Below are positions 52,625 to 63,585 of a stretch of 64,000 nt of DNA, one piece after another; the first letter of the stretch is position 1; every line of letters starts with the position of its first letter. Location of the stretch: the NCBI RefSeq assembly GCF_017654505.1, contig NC_054548.1:25106870-25170869 (forward strand), written 5' to 3'. The stretch comes from Polyodon spathula. Lineage: Eukaryota > Chordata > Actinopteri > Acipenseriformes > Polyodontidae. A model generated the notes under the pieces. It was not told where the DNA came from and did no database searches. It was given only the letters and a program-made list of their open reading frames with translations. The translations under genes were made by a program, and so were the position numbers.

Positions 52625-52704
52625 TTATACAGTTTTGCGCTTGCCTCCCATGACTATTGGCCGAGCAAATTCCACAAAGTCGTCTATAAGAACAGGCCAG
52701 GCTC
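52625..52704 (-). CDS. dcun1d2: DCUN1D2 last coding exon
   Basis: The coding part of the terminal exon. After a TTTCAG acceptor it reads [25 protein letters not shown] with the stop at 52627-52625, completing a split Gly. This is the end of the PONY domain of DCN1-like proteins, which bind the cullin winged-helix surface and UBE2M/UBE2F to promote neddylation. The Ala of GAWPV and an Asp of IDDF belong to the cullin-contact patch described for DCUN1D1. The short basic tail differs from that of DCUN1D1 and, with the neighbourhood, points to DCUN1D2. Confidence 0.93.
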
Positions 52705-52895
52705 CTGAAAGAGAAGTAGACAAATAATAATTTTAGAAAAAGCATGCCAATAAATGTTGTAAACACAAAATCAGAGCAGTTTTATGTAGATCCCCATGCC
52801 ACACACAGACGTACAGAATGATTCTCAAGACACAGTCTTCAATAGGCGAGACAACAAGGTCTGATTGTATTAGTGGTTACCTGCATTTAAAAATG

Positions 52896-54378
52896 TACAG
52901 TACCGTGAAAAAGTATTTGCCCTGTCTGAATTTCTGCATTTTTTGCACATTTTTCACATTGAATTTGGTCAGATCTTTTTGTGGGTTGTAGCAGTATATA
53001 GAGGGAGTCAGAGAAAAAATGACACCAGTTTGGTGCTTCTTTCATTTGTTTGATGTGCAAGGTAATTAAACATGCAATCTTCAGGTGTGAAAACGTTATT
53101 GCCCCCCCTAGTTAACTCAACCCAATTAAAGGGATAATTAAGGTTAGCTGTTTGAATACTCTGGTTAACAATCAGGCCTGATTTGGGCCAGCCCTGCCCA
53201 ATATAAATCTGACTAACTTTGGCCCTTACCATCAGAGTGAAGTTGTCAGCACACAGGTTCTAGAGGCACATCATGCCACGATCAAGAGAAATTCTTTAAG
53301 ACCTCTGGAAAAAAAGTTGTTGATGCCTATCAGTCTAGAAAGAGTTACAAAACCATTTCTAAGACGCTGAGGCTCCACCAAACCACAGTCAGAACCATAT
53401 TGTCCAAATAGAGACAGTTTGGGACAATAGTGAATCTTCCCAGGAGTGGATCTACTACCAAAACTTCTCCAAGAGCAAGGAGTAAAATCTTCCAAGAAGT
53501 CACAAAGAACCCTAGAACAACATCCAGGGGTCTGCAGGCCTCTCTTACCTCGGCTAAGGTCAGTGTTCATGACTCCACCATCAGAAAGACACTGGGCAAA
53601 AATGGGACTCAGCAGAGTAGAAAAGCGGAAACCACTGTTCACTAAGAAGAACATGAATGCTTGTCTCAAGTTTGCCAAAAAGCACCTGGATGATCCTCAA
53701 GAGTTCTAGAACAATGTTTATGGACAAATGAGTCAAAGTGAAACTTTTTGGCCAACAGTCAAGCATGGTGGTGGTAGTGTCATGATTTGGGGATGCTTTG
53801 CTGCATCAGGACCTGGACAACTTGCCATCATTGAAGGAACCATGAATTCTGCTCTGTATCAGAGAATTCTACAGGAGAATGTCAGACCATCCGAATGGTT
53901 GAAGAACAAGAAATTTAAAAGTTTTGGAATGGCCTAGTTAAAGTCCAGACCTAAACCCCGTTGAGATGTTGTGGCAGGACCTGAAACGATTTCTAGCAGT
54001 TTATGCTAGAAAACCCACAAATGTCACAGAGTTGAAGCAGTTCTGCATGAAGGAGAGGGCCAAAATTCCTCCATGGCGCTGTGAGAGACTGATCAATAAC
54101 TACAGGAAGCGTTTGGTTGCAGTTATTGCTGCTAAAGGTGACATGACCAGTTATTGAGTCTAAGGGGGCGATTACTTTTTCACACAGGGGCATTGGGTGT
54201 TGCATAACTTTCTTTAATAAATAAATGAAATAAGTATCAAAATTGTGTTATTTGTTCACTCAGGGTCCCTTTTATGTAATATTAGATTATGGTTGAAGAT
54301 CTGATAACATTCAGTGTCAAAAATATGCAAAAATGCAGAAAATCAGACAGGGGGCAAATACTTTTCCATGGTACTGTA
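52896..54378 (+). mobile_element. Tc1-like DNA transposon, copy 2 (different family)
   Basis: The element 52898-54376 (1479 bp) has inverted ends CAGTACCGTGAAAAAGTATT and, at the right, GGGGCAAATACTTTTCCATGGTACTG read inward, flanked by TA at 52896-52897 and 54377-54378. It lies in the last intron of DCUN1D2, antisense to it. The transposase is on plus and heavily mutated. Confidence 0.93.
53270..54157 (+). pseudogene. Tc1 transposase relic, heavily mutated
   Basis: Several frames are needed to follow it. The piece at 53728-53937 has HGGGSVMIWGCFAASGPGQL and the last piece (53966-54157) has MLWQDLKRFLAVYARKPTNV and a CERLINNYRKRLVAVIAAKG tail, which are standard Tc1 transposase segments. A SPDLNPVE block just before (about 53945) holds the final Glu of the DDE triad. 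Many stops show it is dead; it is more decayed than the Tc1 copy at 37116. Confidence 0.8.
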
Positions 54379-54462
54379 CATGTACACACGTAAAGATGAG
54401 GTTGTCTATATATCTGTACATTTCATAAAAATCTATTTTAAGGAATGTCCTGAAGATAGTGC

Positions 54463-54595
54463 AGAGATGGAAATAAGAATCATATTGCAGAGCAGTTCCA
54501 CCCATTCCACATTTTAATACAAGCTTAATTAGCCATAGGGTCTAGCTAGCAAGCTCTGTTGTGTCTTATTACCCAGGTTTTGATAGAAATTGTCA
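54463..54595. repeat. Foldback repeat, family A copy 3
   Basis: AGAGATGGAAATAAGAATCA followed by TATTGCAGAGCAGTTCCACC, CATTCCACATTTTAATACAAGC and TTGTGTCTTATTACCCAGGTTTT match the left arm and centre of the copies at 7735 and 33058. The right arm is largely lost. Confidence 0.55.
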
Positions 54596-54910
54596 ATGAC
54601 CTGTGTAAAAGAATATTCTTAGGCTCACATTTGTACATGGGTAAGGACACCTTCAGTATTCCCTGTGGGGGATAGAGGGGGAAACAATAGTCCCACAGAT
54701 TGTAAGTGGGTGCACTGTAGTTCAAAACCAAGATCTACGGTCTACTAGTACTCAGCCTGAAGTACTGTGTCCCACTGGTTTGCATTAGTATATTGTTCAC
54801 TGATAAATAAGTGTGGGGGTAAAAAACTAATTCATAACTCAGATTTATCCAGATTGTTTTTATGGCTTCAGGCCTGTTTTTGTTTTTTTTTTAATCTTTA
54901 AATCACTTGC
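54596..54910. other. DCUN1D2 intron, nothing recognised
   Basis: Unique sequence up to the donor of the next exon. Confidence 0.5.
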
Positions 54911-55007
54911 CTTCTTCATCGTAGTTTGACATGTCATCTGCAATAATATTTCCAAAGTCTAAAAGTAGATTCCACGTGTCTTTGGGAATTGATCTTTTGT
55001 GATGTTC
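54911..55007 (-). CDS. dcun1d2: DCUN1D2 penultimate exon, GC donor
   Basis: A 97-bp exon after a TTCTTGTAG acceptor. It encodes [20 protein letters not shown] and [12 protein letters not shown] with a split Gly. This is the middle of the PONY domain; the Asp in LLLDF belongs to the cullin-binding acidic patch. The donor is AAG|GCAAGT rather than GT. GC donors normally have just this strong AG|GCAAGT context, and the join to the last exon is in phase, so it is a credible GC-AG intron and not an error. EHHKRS and DFGN favour DCUN1D2 over DCUN1D1. Confidence 0.94.
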
Positions 55008-57010
55008 CTACAAGAAAGAAATGTGTTTTGATTTTACTGTGTTAACAACCCAATTATTTATCACAAACTAAAGTCATCTTCTTGTAATCTACAGTATAAC
55101 ACCATAATCTCTGGTTACTCCTGATATTGTAGGGATTGTATTTCAACAAAGATATTAAATGTGTTTGGTTTTATTGCCAGGCATCGGGCCGGTTGCTAGG
55201 GATCAATTTTTTTTTTTTTTTTTTTAATAGCCAAATCAGCTTGCAAGTTTTCCATCTTCAATATTCCAACTTTTGTGAATCGTGTCAAGTGTAATAATAA
55301 AATAATTAGACTCCATAAAGAAAGGTAAAAGGTGCTACTCAGCTACTCAAATGATCACCTCTGGAGGAGGAAAGACAACAACTTTCAGACTATATTTTCA
55401 AAGCTTTTTCCAGTCTTTAATTCTTATTTTTTTAAAGAAAAAAAGCTGCTGATTTTACAAAACCAGATACCTGAAATACTACTAGTCATGGCCTTTGAAG
55501 CACTCTAAATCTTTTTGCCTCGCAAGTTTGTTACAGTTACATGACATTTTCTTCTTTCAGAAAAAAAAGAAAGAGAGTTAAAGACTGGAGTACAAATGGT
55601 TTGAAAATATGGCCCCTGAAATCTTAATAAGCTTTTTTACTTTCTTCCCTGAGCAATGGATTATTCCACCAGGGGGCAGTAATCAGCTTTAAAAGATGGC
55701 ATCGAATGGGGAACACCTGAGGAGCGTATTAAAATCACATGGTGAAGATATACTAAAAAGACAGGTAAAAACACAAGAATAAACTTGGCTAAATCTTATA
55801 TTCTAAAAACGTACTCTGTATCTCTATATTCAAAAGGCAGGTGTTACGATAAAGGGGAGTTATTCCCATTTGGATAAAAGGGTTCTACAGTGATGTAAAT
55901 GTACACAATATTTCACCAGCTTTTGTTCACTAGTGCTTACTATAAAAATAGGGTGAAACTATTCCAATTAGTTTTATTTATAGGTACTGTAAATGGGAAA
56001 CAAGAAAAAATAAGGGCATAAGGGTGAGAGTTTCTGTTCTTAGATATGCTCGAGGCAGTTGAACAAATCCTTTTTTTTTGTATTTATTAGCACATAAATA
56101 GGTCCTCAGATGGAGCTCCAATGTTGTCCTCATGTCCTCGATCAGTCTATAAAGAGTAATGTCAAACTCAACACAATGCACTGTCTTTATATTCCAACAC
56201 AAAGATAAATCCCACTGAACACAAATTGTCCACACACGTTCCAGATTTCTTTTTCAATTAACAGCAAAATAGTTTTACAGATATGCATTGGTTTGTCCCT
56301 ATAAAGGTTTACTGCAAAGTGTATGGCTTGAGTTTTTTTTTTTTTTTTTTTTTTTTATTTGTATTTGAAAAGCAGGTTAAATTGCAGATGAATTTCAATT
56401 GCCTCCACCGATATCTTTGTATCTGCTTGCGTTGTTTACGGTGACTTAAGCAACAGTTTGTACATCAAATAGGTGCACCATGTCTGCACCAGGAAGCTTC
56501 TTGAATTGTGATTGGGTGTGACTCATAACATACCCAATCAGAGGACTGCATGCAACTCAAGTTCTAACCTTGGTTCAGTTACTAAACCCCAACTGACACC
56601 TCACTTATAGGAGTAGGGAACTGTACTGGGCGCAATTATCAGGGGTCTGGTACTGTCTTGTACATTGGCAATAAAAGTTGGGTATGTTAAACTCACAATG
56701 TCATACGTGGGAATTTATCTTCTTTCTTGGTATCTTTGTAACAATTATTGTTAAACAGTAAAGAATGAACACTGTTTAAAATGTGGACAAATAATGTGCA
56801 ATGTTGTTGTGCTATGGTGTAGAACCCTGAACTCCTGCACTAACATAGTAACTGTTAAGATAATAACTGTTACCGAAGCAGCAACAACAGTCTGGAGCTC
56901 TTGAGAACCGTGGGTTAATGACGTCTTTGTACATCGTTCAGTGTTTACTGAAGCGATTTATCCTTGAATAGCAAGGGAGATCTTGGTCACACACACACAC
57001 CAGGACTTAC
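55008..57010. other. DCUN1D2 intron, no other gene
   Basis: AT-rich, with T tracts at 55209-55226 and 56334-56357. One 85-codon minus-strand frame (56235-55978) has no domain. Confidence 0.55.
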
Positions 57011-57093
57011 CAATAAAAACTTGTTCCAGAGATCTAGAAATTTAAACTTTCCAGTCAAAACTAAATTCCAGTAGGCAATGGCCATTTCTAAGT
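57011..57093 (-). CDS. dcun1d2: DCUN1D2 exon ([15 protein letters not shown])
   Basis: An 83-bp exon with a T-rich tract and TACAG acceptor, and a GTAAGT donor. It encodes a split Asp, [20 protein letters not shown] and LWNKFLL, ending exactly on a codon boundary before EHHKRS. It is near-identical to the PONY domain of DCN1-like proteins. Together the three exons give the last 86 residues of a protein of about 259. Earlier exons, including the UBA domain and the segment ending KGL, were not found between here and 64000, so they lie to the right. Confidence 0.95.
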
Positions 57094-59804
57094 CTGTAAA
57101 AAAAAAAAAAAAACTCATTAAGAACAAAATTTTGCTCAAACAATACAGGTATGTTATGGGTTAGGCACCTGACAGGATGTTTACTATTTGGCCACTGAAA
57201 CACAAGCATACACCAAATTCAGATGTTCATTGTCACAGCTCAGTGGAACCTTAAGGGATACTATATTTTATAATATGTATTCTCTTACATGTTTAATGTC
57301 CTATCGTGTGTTGTTTCCACTTATATCATTACTATTCTGGAAAAATGCTGGGTAAAATGCTTGTAAAAACTGAACTTCTGAAGGGAGATGGTTTCAACAA
57401 TGATCACTAGGATTTTGCTATTTACTAACACACAGTTGCAGAGAGGCCAGGATTCACAACTGAGCCTCTCTAGTGGCAATGTATGTCTTTAGAAATTCAG
57501 CCCTGTTGTGGAAAACGGGCGCTGGCAAGCCTTGTAAGTAGGAGACAGTATATACAGCAATATGGAATTTTACAAAACACACATAATAGGATATTAAACA
57601 AATAAGGAATTAAATATTGCAGAACTGCTGTTGGTATAAAAAGTCTTCCTTTAAGCTCTTTAAAAAGAAATAAAGCTCTTCCTTGGAGGACTGAATACGA
57701 GCGGATGCTCCACCCAGTTCTATTGACAGGTGCTGTACGTTCTCCACTCAGAATTTATAGAACCTCACCCCGGACGGTTTGCAGCCTCGTCTGAAGCTGG
57801 TCGGGGCCATTAATAATTAAGCAACATTTTCCTTCATTTTACCTTCTTTCACTCCTATACAAGAAGCACACCAACACCAAATGGGCTAGACCCAACAAAG
57901 GACTTAAATCATGTTATTTAGTATGTGGGGGACAGGAGGCTATGTGATGATATGGCCACTACTGTCTACAGGACAGATGCTTTCAGGAATGGAGGAATAG
58001 CCTCTTTGAAAACCCTAACGTACGGCATCAGCTATAAAGTAGGGGGCAATCCTCCTCAATACTGAACCTAACTTTGAGAGGATATGCCTCCCATCGGAGG
58101 ATAATAGCATGTGTTAAATAATGTTCTCACCAAGTTTCATTACTACTGGATATACAGTTCTTACGATATGTATGTAACAATGTAAGCGTGATATAATACT
58201 GTACTCTTTATCTATGTACATAATCCCAGGTTCTGACACTCTAGAACTTCCTCACCAAGTCTCATCCCAATAGGACAGATTCTTATAGAACATGTTTCAT
58301 GCAAACATATTGTTCCAAGGTGCGTTCTGAATGAAACTGCTGCAAACAAAGGACCTACCACTTGCTGGTTATTGTCTAAATCCCCACTGGCAGGATACAG
58401 AAATCATGAGATGTGGCAATGTTTCTTCACTGTTAACCTGCACAGCGTACCATATCCCAAACTTTAAGAGACTAAAAAAATCAACCATATGTTCGTTGAT
58501 TTTGTCGATGTGCATCTACAGTTACAGCTTCAGATCTGTGAATCATCAGCAAATCTTTACCTTCTACGCAGGCATCAAAAGCTCAACATTGAATCCAGTC
58601 ACTTGTATTTATTTTGCTAATCTCCTTTACACATTTCACCCACAGTTCATAACCCGTATTGGGAAACCGTGAACGCATCTGCCAACATTTTCAAGTAAGA
58701 AAAATCGTTAATGTAATAAAAACCTCCATTCACAAGCAAGAGGATTTCATGGTTAATCTCTGCTTGATACATTCCCCAGTGGACAACAGCACTTACTTAC
58801 ATGAACATATCCTCTTGCTGTGCTGCAATAACCTGAATAATTACTTCTTAATTCTAAAAAGAAAATCTAGAACACAGGCTTGCACAGCATGTGTGTAGAT
58901 CATTTACATATGTCAGCATTCATTTAAATACCTAATCTACCAGTGCTGGCTCCAAATTTATTCTAGACCCCCTTTAAGTGACGCAAAACCTTTAAACAGA
59001 TATCATCCCTGCTTGCTGTCAGACACCCATTCTCTCATACCCAAGAGTATAATTTCCTATTCCAGTCAGTTTGTACATTCTATATAACAAAAACTAAGCA
59101 GCCTACTGTCACTTGTATTAACAATGCTGCCTTTTCCACAGTGGGGTGTGAATACCTCTATAAATATAGTACCCCATCATCAAACAATACTAAAATATTG
59201 AATGTATACAAATCACAACATGGGAAATTATGTTATATTAACCCACTCTTCTTCGTAAACCTTGGTTCTCTTGTCCCTATGCAGCACTGTTCTTGTCAGA
59301 CTCTCACTAGATATGTGCAGCATGTTTCTTCTGGTTAGATTAAAGGGGAGAAGGCAGAAAGTACTTTTTCTGCAAAATGTCCTGGTACTCAATTCCAGTC
59401 TTCTGACTTGGTGTATTTTTCAGTTATTTTTTTCATTCCTATTAAGACTGAAGTGTCTGGCTGTCTCTTCTAGTTCTCAATGTGTCTGTATGTGTGTATG
59501 TGTGTGTGTGTGTGTGTTTTAAAAGCATTATTCTGGCCAGCATGTACTATAGTGGACTCCTTGCTGTTTAAAAAGCCAAAAATCCATGCCTCACTCCCTG
59601 GTGTCTGCTGGGTAATAGCTTAATAGATTAAGCAGTTTTAAATTACAAGTCTGTAATGGTCTTGCCGTAAATATAAATATTCCTGTCATGAAGAAAGCTA
59701 TACTCATTTGGCAGATAGTCTACACTTATATACAGTCCCTTCTCTAAGTACTCTCTGCCCTGTTGCTAGCCTTGGAGACACTTTTTTAAAGGGTTTACTC
59801 TAGT
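57094..59804. other. DCUN1D2 intron, no gene seen
   Basis: Open frames at 58331-58672 and 58659-58898 (plus) have no domains. A (TG)n run lies at 59493-59517. I searched for the preceding DCUN1D2 exon (FYQFTFNFAKN region) without success. Confidence 0.5.
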
Positions 59805-60085
59805 CCAGGGCTTCCCAACCCTGATCCTGGGGACCCCATGTGTCTTCTGGTTTTCATTCCAAAAAAGTTGCACAGTTCAAGTCACTTATAAAATGTTACA
59901 GCTAACTTAAAATCTGCAACTGTTTAAGAGCTGAAAACAAGTAAAAAGATCTAATTAAGCAAATTATTAGTTCAATTAAGGGTTTAGTTAAATAAATGAG
60001 ATCTTGGAATGAAAACCAGAAGACACGTCAGATTAATTGCAACAAACTAAAAGGATTATACTAACTGAGGACCCTGTGGTTAGTA
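59805..60085. repeat. Long imperfect foldback repeat
   Basis: The left arm has CAACCCTGATCCTGGGGACC and CTTCTGGTTTTCATTCCA. The right arm has TGGAATGAAAACCAGAAGAC and GAGGACCCTGTGG. Between them, GTTCAAGTCACTTATAAAA and ACTAAATTAAGCAAATTATT-type words are also partly paired. I recall the family from many vertebrate genomes as a short palindromic DNA-type repeat. Confidence 0.65.
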
Positions 60086-60542
60086 CGAAGGATGGTACTA
60101 AACTAGCATGTAAGTTAATACCAATTGCAATGAACTAAGCAGCTCAAGATAGGCCCCAGCTGTGTATTAAAAATGTTCTCAATTGCAACAAACCCAAAGT
60201 ATCTGCTGTTGCCCAGGGATACAAAAACACGTTACTAAGTTAGTGCAGCAATTTCTGTAGACTAAAGACTAAACAAATTGGACTGGAACAAATTTAAAAT
60301 AAAATAAATTATGTATTACTAACTTTTATAAAACTGAACTATTCATAACCAAAAATTATATAAAATTATTTGAAATCTTCTGGTTAAAAAAAATTTAATA
60401 ATAATAACAACAACAGCAATAATAATAAAATGTTTGCAACAAAACCAGTTTCATCCTTATTCAACTTAACATAGGCCTATTTTATTTAAAAAAAAAAAAT
60501 TCCAGTACGACTTTCCAGTGTCTCTACTTTCTGCCTCTTCCA

Positions 60543-60582
<40 letters not shown>

Positions 60583-60849
60583 GCTGCTGTACCTGGCCGC
60601 CTCTCGGGGAAGGCAGCGTTGAATCTGCTTACACGTGTATTCCATGCAGTCGTGTGCTGCAGAATTCCTGTACAATCCTTTCGGCCATCCTCCACAGTTT
60701 CAATAAAATATTTTATACACTATGAAATAAAAGTTTTTGCTCCATTGTATAATTTGTACACGACTACTGGCCACGATTGCTTTCATATGGATGTACCGAG
60801 AAAGTAAGCTTTTATAGAAATATTAGCCGATAGTTAATCTGTACTCTCT
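60086..60849. other. Flank of the hAT relic, with poly(T)
   Basis: A 30-T tract lies at 60547-60576 and a TAA/CAA microsatellite at 60400-60430. A short GC-richer block at 60580-60700 could code on either strand but matches nothing I know; it could be the N-terminal part of the hAT transposase or a processed fragment with its A tail on minus. Confidence 0.35.
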
Positions 60850-61088
60850 GAATTACTCATCAGCGGCACAGGGTGTTGTGAAATGTTTAAACGCATTTGA
60901 AGTTAATTTTAATAATGTGGCTGGATTTGTCTCCGATAATGCCAGTTACATGATCGAGGCATACAATGACATTCTTCGAGGTTTATTGCCAAATTCAGTA
61001 CATTTGACTTGTAATGCCCACATAATAGCCCTTGCCAGCAATATCTGGGTAAATAATTTTTCGAAAGCAGACAAGCTGGTTGCAACTG
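60850..61088 (+). pseudogene. hAT transposase relic, left part
   Basis: The frame reads EVNFNNVAGFVSDNASYMIE, AYNDILRGLLPNSVHLTCNA and HIIALASNIWVNNFSKADKL. SDNAxxM, LPNxxHLTCNAHxxxLA is the DUF659-like catalytic segment of hAT-superfamily transposases, with a DDE Asp in SDNA. The element was cut by the insertion starting at 61089. The same frame continues beyond that insertion at 62582. Confidence 0.75.
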
Positions 61089-61299
61089 TGTGACAAAGTG
61101 CCCGCCCTCGCCGACGGCAAAGCACCATTCTACCCCAGCTGGGGGCCAACCTCTGCCGCCATGGTAAGGGGGCCGGTTGGCCCGACGGGGTCGGTGGTCT
61201 GGCAGGTCTTGGTCCGAGGGGGTGTTGATGGTGGTCCCTCAATAAGGGGCAGTTCAGCAGAGTGGTTTGGACGGACATGCGGGAGTACTCAAAATTTTC

Positions 61300-61934
61300 G
61301 GCCACGCCACGGCCTGGACCAGGGTAGTGGGGTTGTGCCGGCGAATCCAGGCCCGCATTTCAGCGCCGAACACACAGCAGAACTGCTCCATAACAATGGC
61401 CTCCCCCATCCGAATCCCGGTTTTCTGGCTAGGGTTCAGTCATTGTGTCATGTGGTCGCATAACTGCTGGGCCACCGCCCTGGGCCGGGTGTTTGGTGGC
61501 CGCCGGAACTCCGGGAACCTGACCCGGTGAGTCTCCCCCGTGATGTTAAGACGGCGGAGGATAGTCTGTTTCACCAGGTCATACTGGGCAGCGTCGTCAT
61601 CAGTCATGGCCCGGTACGCTGCTTGTGCCTCCCCATTTAAGCAGGGGCCAAGTTGGCTCGCCCAGTGCTCCCGGGGCCATGCTGCGGTGGTGGCTAACCT
61701 CTCAAACGCCACAAGGTAGGCTTCCAGGTGATCCTCCGCCGTCATTTTCTGGGCCCGGGCCTTCGGGGCCACCATCCCGGAGCCTGCTACCGACGTCATC
61801 CCCATCCCGACCCTCTCAATGAGAACTGTGGACCGATCCTCCCTCCTCCGTTCCTCAGCCTCCCTCCGGCTGTCCAAAGCCTCCAGGACTGCCGCCAAAG
61901 TGGCTGGATCCATCTCCTGCTTCTGACTCCACAT
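61300..61934 (-). pseudogene. SCAN-like Gag of a Gypsy (Gmr1-type) element, frameshifted
   Basis: From ATG 61934 it reads MWSQKQEMDPATLAAVLEAL, an E/R-rich helix, then MTAEDHLEAYLVAFERLATT, WASQLGPCLNGEAQAAYRAM and VKQTILRRLNITGETHRVRF. A frameshift near 61440 leads into NPSQKTGIRMGEAIVMEQFC and EMRAWIRRHNPTTLVQAVAW. This is the SCAN-type capsid C-terminal domain; SCAN domains of vertebrate zinc-finger proteins are known to derive from Gmr1-like Gypsy Gag. TGGAGTCAGAAGCAGGA at its start resembles a diverged tRNA primer site. No protease or polymerase follows. Confidence 0.7.
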
Positions 61935-62221
61935 TTGGCAGAATGTGCGTAGCGGTGGTGTAAATCAAGAGACTCCAGTCCAGTTTCTGTGCCTGGGTTT
62001 TTATTTTCCTTCCCCAGGTCAGGGAAAGCACACTCAACAAAATAATAAAAATAAACAATAAGGAAGCCGGGATACACAACGATGTGTAACCCGACCACAT
62101 AGAGTGTAATGGGGTTGCAGTCCCAAACAATAAATAAACAAGTCACAGAAAAACAACGCGCTCCCGTGAACCCAGCACTTCCGGGTAGTCGCTCCCCCGA
62201 CGTACTTTCCGGAGCGTCCCG

Positions 62222-62575
62222 TTAGTGCTCTAGGATGTAGAAAAGGAGATGGGTTAGCAGGACAACAATAAAAACGACCTGTCTTTCTTTCTTTCTTTCT
62301 TTGCCCTCGCTGACAGCAAAGCGCCACTCTTCTCCTTTGAGGCAGGTGAGGCAGGTTTCCTGATCCACCTGCGGCGATGGTACGGCCTTCAGGTGGATCC
62401 ACTGCTCCGCGGTCTCTACCTCACCCCGATCGAAGGCCTGCACAAAAAGGGGGTCTTCATATGGGCACACGTCAGGGAGGTGCCCATACTCCAGACAGGC
62501 GAGGTACCATGTAGCCCCTCCTTCTTTTAACTCCCTCTGGTGCTTTGCCGTCAGCGAGGGCGGGCACTTTGTCAC
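62222..62575 (-). pseudogene. CCHC-knuckle coding fragment of element 4
   Basis: A 117-codon minus-strand frame with one perfect knuckle CLACLEYGHLPDVC (C-x2-C-x4-H-x4-C) and a degenerate second one starting CLTCLKGEEW. It is close in sequence to the first knuckle of element 3 (CLACRVYGHMVAVC). The acidic middle (DPLFVQAFDRGEVETAEQW) and the end in (GAAA)n repeats differ from the other elements. The frame begins within the terminal inverted repeat, which is unusual. Confidence 0.5.
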
Positions 62576-62581
62576 AAACTG

Positions 62582-63530
62582 TTAAAAAAAAAATGTTTAA
62601 AAACATTGCCCAAGAAGAAAACTATGTTTTAAAGACCACTTGACAGAAGCAATCCAACAAAAAGGCTGTACTTTACCCATAAAGTTGCGATCTGAGCCAA
62701 GCATAACACGATGGGGCACTTGGTATTCTGCTGCTGAATATAATTTCAAATACATCAATTTTTACGCAGGCTTTGTGGAAAAGGAAATGCACATTTCACC
62801 AAACACTGTAGTGTTAAAAGTACCTCCAGAAATTGCTTAAAAGATTTGTTTAAAAGGTTAAAATCAACTCTCCCTAATTGCGACGCATGCCAAGGGACTG
62901 GTGGATCTGATTCAGTGGTTTGAAAGCTGTAAAGTGAGAGTCCATCAAACATATAATAAAGGTTGCAGAATCAATAAATACATACCGAGCAATGGCACAA
63001 GAGGTACACAGCACAGACGCTGCAGTAAACAAACTAAGTGTAAAAACCTTTCATGACGTTTCTGAAAAACTGACCAATTACTATAGCCCGGATCAATGCA
63101 AAAAGAAACCACTTTTTTTACAACCAGCTCATAACTTTCCGATGGCAGTGAGGATATTCGACCCACAACAAGTGTGCAGTTGGGATCTGGACGCCCTCCC
63201 ATTATATTCTATTCCAGGATTTGATGCTGACTGTAAATTAAAAATGACACATACCTACCATAGGCAAAAGAAAACGGCAGTAGAATGACTTTTAATCAAT
63301 TTTGGATTAAAGCTGAAGAACAATTTCCCAATTGAACACGAGAGGATAAAATATATTTGTCAGTTGTCACCAATTCTGTAGATGCTGAAAGAAGTGTTTA
63401 ATCTTATTTAAAAAAATTTACCGAACAACATCAATCTATGAGAGAAGGCAGGATTAACCAACTGACGATGCTGAAGTTTAACAGCAACACAATGCATGGG
63501 ACATTTTCTTTCATGAAACTAAGTGACACT
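62582..63530 (+). pseudogene. hAT transposase relic, right part
   Basis: Resumes the frame of 60850-61088 and after small shifts reads LRSEPSITRWGTWYSAAEYN, the RWxTW block that follows the catalytic core in hAT transposases. The next pieces are AQEVHSTDAAVNKLSVKTFH (about 62992 on) and FPMAVRIFDPQQVCSWDLDA. Near 63375-63470 SVDAERSV and KFTEQHQSMREGRINQLTML represent the C-terminal hAT dimerisation region, normally S-x-D-A-E-R-x-F-S. Several stops and frameshifts occur apart from the insertion. Confidence 0.7.
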
Positions 63531-63552
63531 TACGAACAACCTTGCATCATCA

Positions 63553-63585
<33 letters not shown>

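Larger units (their letters stand above)
61084..62581 (-). mobile_element. Element 4: 1.5-kb insertion with terminal inverted repeats
   Basis: The body 61089-62576 (1488 bp) starts TGTGACAAAGTGCCCGCCCT and ends with the inverted copy, AGGGCGGGCACTTTGTCACA; inverted identity runs about 38 bp. The 5-bp duplication AACTG flanks it (61084-61088, 62577-62581). A third, inner copy of the GCCCTCGCTGACAGCAAAGC word is at 62305-62324. Genes inside lie on minus: a CCHC fragment near the 62.5-kb end and a SCAN-like Gag. TG...CA ends and 5-bp duplication suit an LTR retrotransposon, but inverted instead of direct ends do not, so the class is unresolved. Confidence 0.8.

Noticed and set aside
60466..60695. 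Minus-strand frames ending in a long poly-lysine run
   Set aside because: The lysines come from the poly(A) complement of the T tract; the remainder is too short to assign.
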